A stretch of DNA of 64,000 bases from contig JBDSEV010000043.1 in NCBI GenBank assembly GCA_039919885.1, forward strand, positions 1 to 64,000. The letters are read 5' to 3'. The notes under the pieces are model-generated. The model was not told the origin of the DNA and ran no database searches. It saw only the letters and a list, made by a program, of their open reading frames with translations. The number at the start of each line of letters is the position of its first letter. Within the stretch, counting starts at the first letter, position 1. A program made the position numbers and the translations under genes. Below are positions 60,606-64,000 of this stretch, piece after piece. This stretch comes from JACMLD01 sp039919885. GTDB lineage: Bacteria; Bacteroidota; Bacteroidia; Chitinophagales; Chitinophagaceae.

Positions 60606-61172
60606 CTATTTTCTTATGCGGCCCCAGTTCTCACCGCTTTTAATACGGTACATGGTCATCTCACTAACGCCATACTTCTCTGCCACTTTTTTAATGGTGA
60701 GTTTTCTTTTGGGATCAGTGAGTGTTTTTTTAATGACTTTTACCTGGGTGGCAGTTAGCTTTAAGCCGACTGTGCGGTTTGCCTGAACTTTTTTGTAGGC
60801 AATTTTAGCGGGACTTTTTTGCTGGTGCTCAATCATGGTCTCCAGCGATGACCATTGCAGATTTTTACTGCTGTTGTCCATTTTGTTGTGATTAACATGG
60901 ATAACATACTTGTGTTTAGTACCGGGCTTCTTGTTGAAGAGCCTGGCAATTTCCCTGTGAATGTACAGCGTTCCGTTGTTTTCGGGGCGATGCAGGTTAA
61001 GGGTTTTGTAACCGGTAGTAATGGAGCCTTGCAATAGTTTTCCATCTTGCAGCACATCGTTCTTGTAACTGGCAATACGCCCATGAGATGATAAGGCGTA
61101 TTTGTTTCTGAGCTGCTTCCATCCGGGAAACTGAAGCGGTTTCCATACTTCGGCGGACAGTGCTTTTATCAT
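60606..61172 (-). CDS. NUMOD4/HNH-type protein with C-terminal helix-turn-helix
   Basis: The protein of 188 residues (from ATG 61172) begins with a NUMOD4-like domain (EVWKPLQFPGWKQLRNKYALSS, in part; GRIASYK), followed by an HNH-like region (REIARLFNKKPG, VIHVNHNKMDNSSKNLQWSS) and a basic C-terminus with a resolvase-type HTH (LTIKKVAEKYGVSEMTMYRIKSG). This is the layout of homing endonucleases of mobile introns. It stands alone here with no intron or intein near, so it is either a domesticated DNA-binding protein or a lone endonuclease. ATG 61253 would add 27 residues. Confidence 0.82.
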   Translation of the reverse strand: MIKALSAEVWKPLQFPGWKQLRNKYALSSHGRIASYKNDVLQDGKLLQGSITTGYKTLNLHRPENNGTLYIHREIARLFNKKPGTKHKYVIHVNHNKMDNSSKNLQWSSLETMIEHQQKSPAKIAYKKVQANRTVGLKLTATQVKVIKKTLTDPKRKLTIKKVAEKYGVSEMTMYRIKSGENWGRIRK

Positions 61173-61334
61173 GCCTGGTATTTTTTTAAAGTTACTGAAA
61201 TATTGCAGCTTTGATATTTTATTTTTTCTTTCAGTAATGTTTTCCGGAAACAAGGTGGTGCATTGCCGACCACCTGCGCAAACGCCCTCCAGTAACCGCA
61301 GTTATTATACAGCAAACGCGCGTGGTTTCATAGA

Positions 61335-63452
61335 TTATTTTGCAAGCAGCTGCAGAAACTCCTGTTCCGTTATCACCTTTACACTATTGATTTTTTTGGC
61401 TTTTTCCAGTTTGGAGCCTGCATCTTCACCTGCTACCAAATAATTGAGCTTGCTGCTTACACCACCAAGTAATTTTCCCCCGTTGGCTTCTACCATTTCT
61501 TCTGCCGCTGTACGTTTTAGCTGGGCCAGTGTGCCGGTAAATAAAAAAGTTTGCCCGGCAAGACTGCCCCCGGCCGCAGGCGCATGGGTTTTCGTATTGC
61601 TTAAATTTACGCCACTCTTTTCCAGCTGCGCCAACAGCTCCAGGTTATCAGCGGTATGAAAGAACTCATAAATGCTGCCGGCTACTTTTGGACCAATGTC
61701 TTCCAGGTTTAATAAATCATCTACAGACATTTTGCCTGCATCCGGTAAGTACTGTACCGCGTTTGCCAGTATTTTAGCGGTTGTTTCGCCTACATACCGA
61801 AGGCCCAACCCGAATATAACGCGGTGCAATGGTTGCAATTTTGATTTTTCAATAGCGGCCGTAAGGTTGTCAATTGATTTTTTTCCAAAACCTTCCAGTT
61901 GGCCAATGGCGTTAAAATCAATATGATAGATACCGGGGATACTTGTCAGCAGGCCCAGGTCGTAAAATTTTTTTACATTGGCCTCTCCGAAACTGCGTAT
62001 GTCCATGGCATCCTTGCTAACAAAATGAATGATGCGCTCCACCACCTGTGCAGGGCATGCGGGGTTTACGCAACGCCATACCGCTTCGCCGTCCGGCTTT
62101 ACCAGCTTGTGTTCGCAAACAGGACATGCTTTTGGAAATACAATTGGCTGCTCGGTACCGTCACGCAGTTCGGCCTGGCTTTTTACAATGTAGGGAATCA
62201 CATCACCGGCTCTTTCTACCAGCACGGTATCGCCAATCATCAGGTCTTTTTCTTTTATCACGTCTTCGTTAAACAGCGAAACCGATCCCACCGTTACGCC
62301 ACCAATGGGCACAGGATCAATTTTTGCAACGGGGGTAACAGAGCCTGTTCTGCCTACCTGGAATTCCACGGTACGTAGTTTGCTGGTGGCCTGCCTGGCT
62401 TTAAATTTATACGCAATTGCCCAGCGGGGGTGATGCGTGGTTTGCCCCAGTGTATCCTGCAACGGAATGCTGTTTACCTTTATCACCATGCCGTCAATCT
62501 CATACGGCATTTCATCGCGACCCGTTTCAAATTCGTTGGCATAGTCAATTACCTGCTGGATATTATGGAAAACCTTTTTCTCTTTCATAGGGCTGCGGAA
62601 GCCGAGGTTCCACAGCATTTCCAGCGCGCCGCTGTGGGTAGCCAGTGCAGCATCTCCGATCGCAGAAGTTTTTGGATCCAGTCCATCTGCCGTAAAATAA
62701 CTAACGTGGTAAAGAAACGCTTCCAGGTTCCTTCTTTTTACCTCTGCCGGGTCTTTGATGCGCAGTGAACCGGAAGCTGCGTTACGGGGGTTCGCCAATG
62801 GCGCCAGGCCGGCAGCTGCCAGGTCATCATTGTATTTTTTAAAACTTTTTTTTGTCATCAGTACCTCGCCGCGGATTTCTACCTGCTGCAAGCCGTACGA
62901 CGAAAATGCCGCAGACAGTGGCACTGATTTTATTTGTTTGATATTTGGGGTAATGTCATCACCCTGCACCCCGTCTCCCCGGGTAGCAGCCCGCACCAAC
63001 AGATCGTCTTCATAAATAAGACTGATGCTGGCGCCGTCAAATTTGGGTTCTACGCAATATTCTACAGCTGCCTTTCCGCTCGCGTCCCGCACTTTACGAT
63101 CCCAGTCCAGCAAATCTGCTGCGTTGTAAGAGTTCTCTAGAGATAACATGCCCACAAGGTGCTGCACGGCAGGAAAGTTTTTGGTGAGTCCTTTGGCCAC
63201 GCGCTGGGTAGGACTGCTATCAATGATAAGCGCGGGATTGTCTTGTTCTATTTTTTCCAGGGCCTTGTACAACTGATCGTATTCGTAATCCGCCAGTAGC
63301 GGGTCGTCCATTATATAATAGCGGTATTCATGAAAACGCAGCACTTTACGAAGGTCTTCAATGGCTGCCGGGCCGATGGGATGTTTACTGCTGTGGTCCA
63401 TCAACTGCTTGCTCAGCTTTTGCAGGTCTTTTATTTGCGGAACGGAATACAT
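61335..63452 (-). CDS. ligA: NAD+-dependent DNA ligase
   Basis: LigA seals nicks in replication and repair, using NAD+. The 705-residue protein has the Ia domain, the adenylation lysine K137 in VEPKFDGAS, the OB fold, the zinc Cys4 (CPVCEHKL, CVNPACP), the helix-hairpin-helix region (LEGFGKKSIDNL, LRYVGETTAKIL) and a C-terminal BRCT domain (LAGQTFLFTGTLAQLKRTAAEEMVEANGG, in part). Length and domain order are standard. Confidence 0.97.
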   Translation of the reverse strand: MYSVPQIKDLQKLSKQLMDHSSKHPIGPAAIEDLRKVLRFHEYRYYIMDDPLLADYEYDQLYKALEKIEQDNPALIIDSSPTQRVAKGLTKNFPAVQHLVGMLSLENSYNAADLLDWDRKVRDASGKAAVEYCVEPKFDGASISLIYEDDLLVRAATRGDGVQGDDITPNIKQIKSVPLSAAFSSYGLQQVEIRGEVLMTKKSFKKYNDDLAAAGLAPLANPRNAASGSLRIKDPAEVKRRNLEAFLYHVSYFTADGLDPKTSAIGDAALATHSGALEMLWNLGFRSPMKEKKVFHNIQQVIDYANEFETGRDEMPYEIDGMVIKVNSIPLQDTLGQTTHHPRWAIAYKFKARQATSKLRTVEFQVGRTGSVTPVAKIDPVPIGGVTVGSVSLFNEDVIKEKDLMIGDTVLVERAGDVIPYIVKSQAELRDGTEQPIVFPKACPVCEHKLVKPDGEAVWRCVNPACPAQVVERIIHFVSKDAMDIRSFGEANVKKFYDLGLLTSIPGIYHIDFNAIGQLEGFGKKSIDNLTAAIEKSKLQPLHRVIFGLGLRYVGETTAKILANAVQYLPDAGKMSVDDLLNLEDIGPKVAGSIYEFFHTADNLELLAQLEKSGVNLSNTKTHAPAAGGSLAGQTFLFTGTLAQLKRTAAEEMVEANGGKLLGGVSSKLNYLVAGEDAGSKLEKAKKINSVKVITEQEFLQLLAK

Positions 63453-63593
63453 GGTACTGTTGAAATTTGGCTATAAAATTAAGGGAACGCTGCAGTAATC
63501 AGGCACTCGTTGCGCGCTGACATTATTAAGATTTCTGCAAAGCAAAAATGCGTTCGATAAATACCCGAACGCGCGGGCGACGGAAAAAAGACA

Positions 63594-63998
63594 TCATTTC
63601 TTTCGGAGCCCTGCATCGGTAAAATCGTATTTAGCAACATCAATGCCTGTAATATTGCTTGCTGTTTCGCGGATGTGCTGAAGGGCTGCGGGCGTCATTG
63701 CTGTTTGGGTGGCACCCTGGGCCATGTTTGCATACAAGGCCATGCTTTCGCAAACGCGTTGTCTTTTCATATCATTCCATTCGAGCACTTTTTTATTGGA
63801 GCGCATACTGGCAGCAAGTTCATTACGGTAGATAATGATGCCGTTTACCGGGCTGCCCGGCATTTTATTATTGATTACCTGCCAAAACACCATTACAACT
63901 CCTGCTAGTACGTCGGGTAAACTGCCGGGGGTTAACGTATATTTTTTAAGTGTGGCGTTAAAATTGTTTACCGCTTCCGTTTTTGTTAATAGATTTTC
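63594..63998 (-). CDS. Hypothetical protein, 5' end outside the window
   Basis: The frame is open to the right edge on the minus strand, so the start lies beyond 64000. The visible 134 residues include LPGSLPDVLAGVVMVFWQVINN-like sequence and NGIIIYRNELAASMRSNKK, then a helical C-terminus (ALQHIRETASNITGIDVAKYDFTDAGLRKK). I do not recognise the family. The amphipathic helical character and lack of a membrane segment suggest a soluble or exported protein. Confidence 0.65.
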   Translation of the reverse strand, partial: ENLLTKTEAVNNFNATLKKYTLTPGSLPDVLAGVVMVFWQVINNKMPGSPVNGIIIYRNELAASMRSNKKVLEWNDMKRQRVCESMALYANMAQGATQTAMTPAALQHIRETASNITGIDVAKYDFTDAGLRKK

Positions 63999-64000
63999 GA

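Noticed and set aside
1..64000. tRNA or rRNA genes.
   Set aside because: I scanned the intergenic spaces for cloverleaf features (GTTCGA/GTTCAA T-arm, CCA end) and found none that could be folded into a tRNA; rRNA would be longer than any gap present.

Overview
The window comes from a member of the Bacteroidota, most likely family Chitinophagaceae. This rests on several signs: promoters with a TAnnTTTG -7 element rather than a TATAAT box, little or no Shine-Dalgarno signal, and typical gene families (DUF5687 ABC permease, S46 peptidase, TlpA-like protein with a long N-terminal region, short-LID adenylate kinase, FlgD-like C-terminal tails, MnmD, GH3-type adenylating enzyme). I could not run searches, so family calls are from recognisable motifs.

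Layout. 1-7.9 kb: the end of a histidine kinase and its LuxR-type response regulator, a PurF-like amidophosphoribosyltransferase, SixA phosphatase, a MurG-like glycosyltransferase, a tiny lipoprotein, an aminotransferase and a YceI protein. 7.9-15.7 kb: MsrB, adenylate kinase, a crotonase, an AlkA-type glycosylase, FabG, a GH3 enzyme, LptB and MetF. 15.8-24 kb: an envelope pair (parvulin isomerase, thioredoxin-like lipid/redox protein), RlmD and an ABC exporter, then a stretch of degenerate 51-bp repeats ending in an orphan terminator. 24.4-30.3 kb: a tripartite RND efflux operon (TolC, RND, membrane fusion protein). 30.3-32.05 kb: a dense array of six related ~230-330 bp units built from nested inverted hairpins, without convincing genes. 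32.1-38.3 kb: aspartate-semialdehyde dehydrogenase with what looks like a leader-peptide attenuator, a lamin-tail surface protein, an M13 peptidase and a PfkB kinase.

38.5-45.2 kb is a decayed phenylacetate (paa) locus. An intact TetR regulator is followed by a paaE pseudogene; then come an ArsR/cytochrome P450 divergent pair and a GH30 glycosidase; then a fused paaA-paaC remnant, and intact paaD and paaG. A CTAACA-WW-TGTTA inverted repeat occurs both before the TetR gene and before the paaA remnant, which ties the two halves together. 

45.7-64 kb is mostly housekeeping: ObgE, S46 peptidase, a GyrI-like protein, an alpha/beta hydrolase, a second HhH glycosylase, a Ycf48-like lipoprotein, MnmD, an amidohydrolase, CysS, an endonuclease/phosphatase-fold protein, two rhomboids in tandem (one catalytically complete, one that has lost its active-site residues), a DUF2461 protein, a NUMOD4/HTH protein, LigA, and a partial gene at the right edge.

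The most interesting items are the asd attenuator, the nested-hairpin repeat array, the pseudo-rhomboid next to an active rhomboid, and the paa locus caught in decay with its operators still in place.
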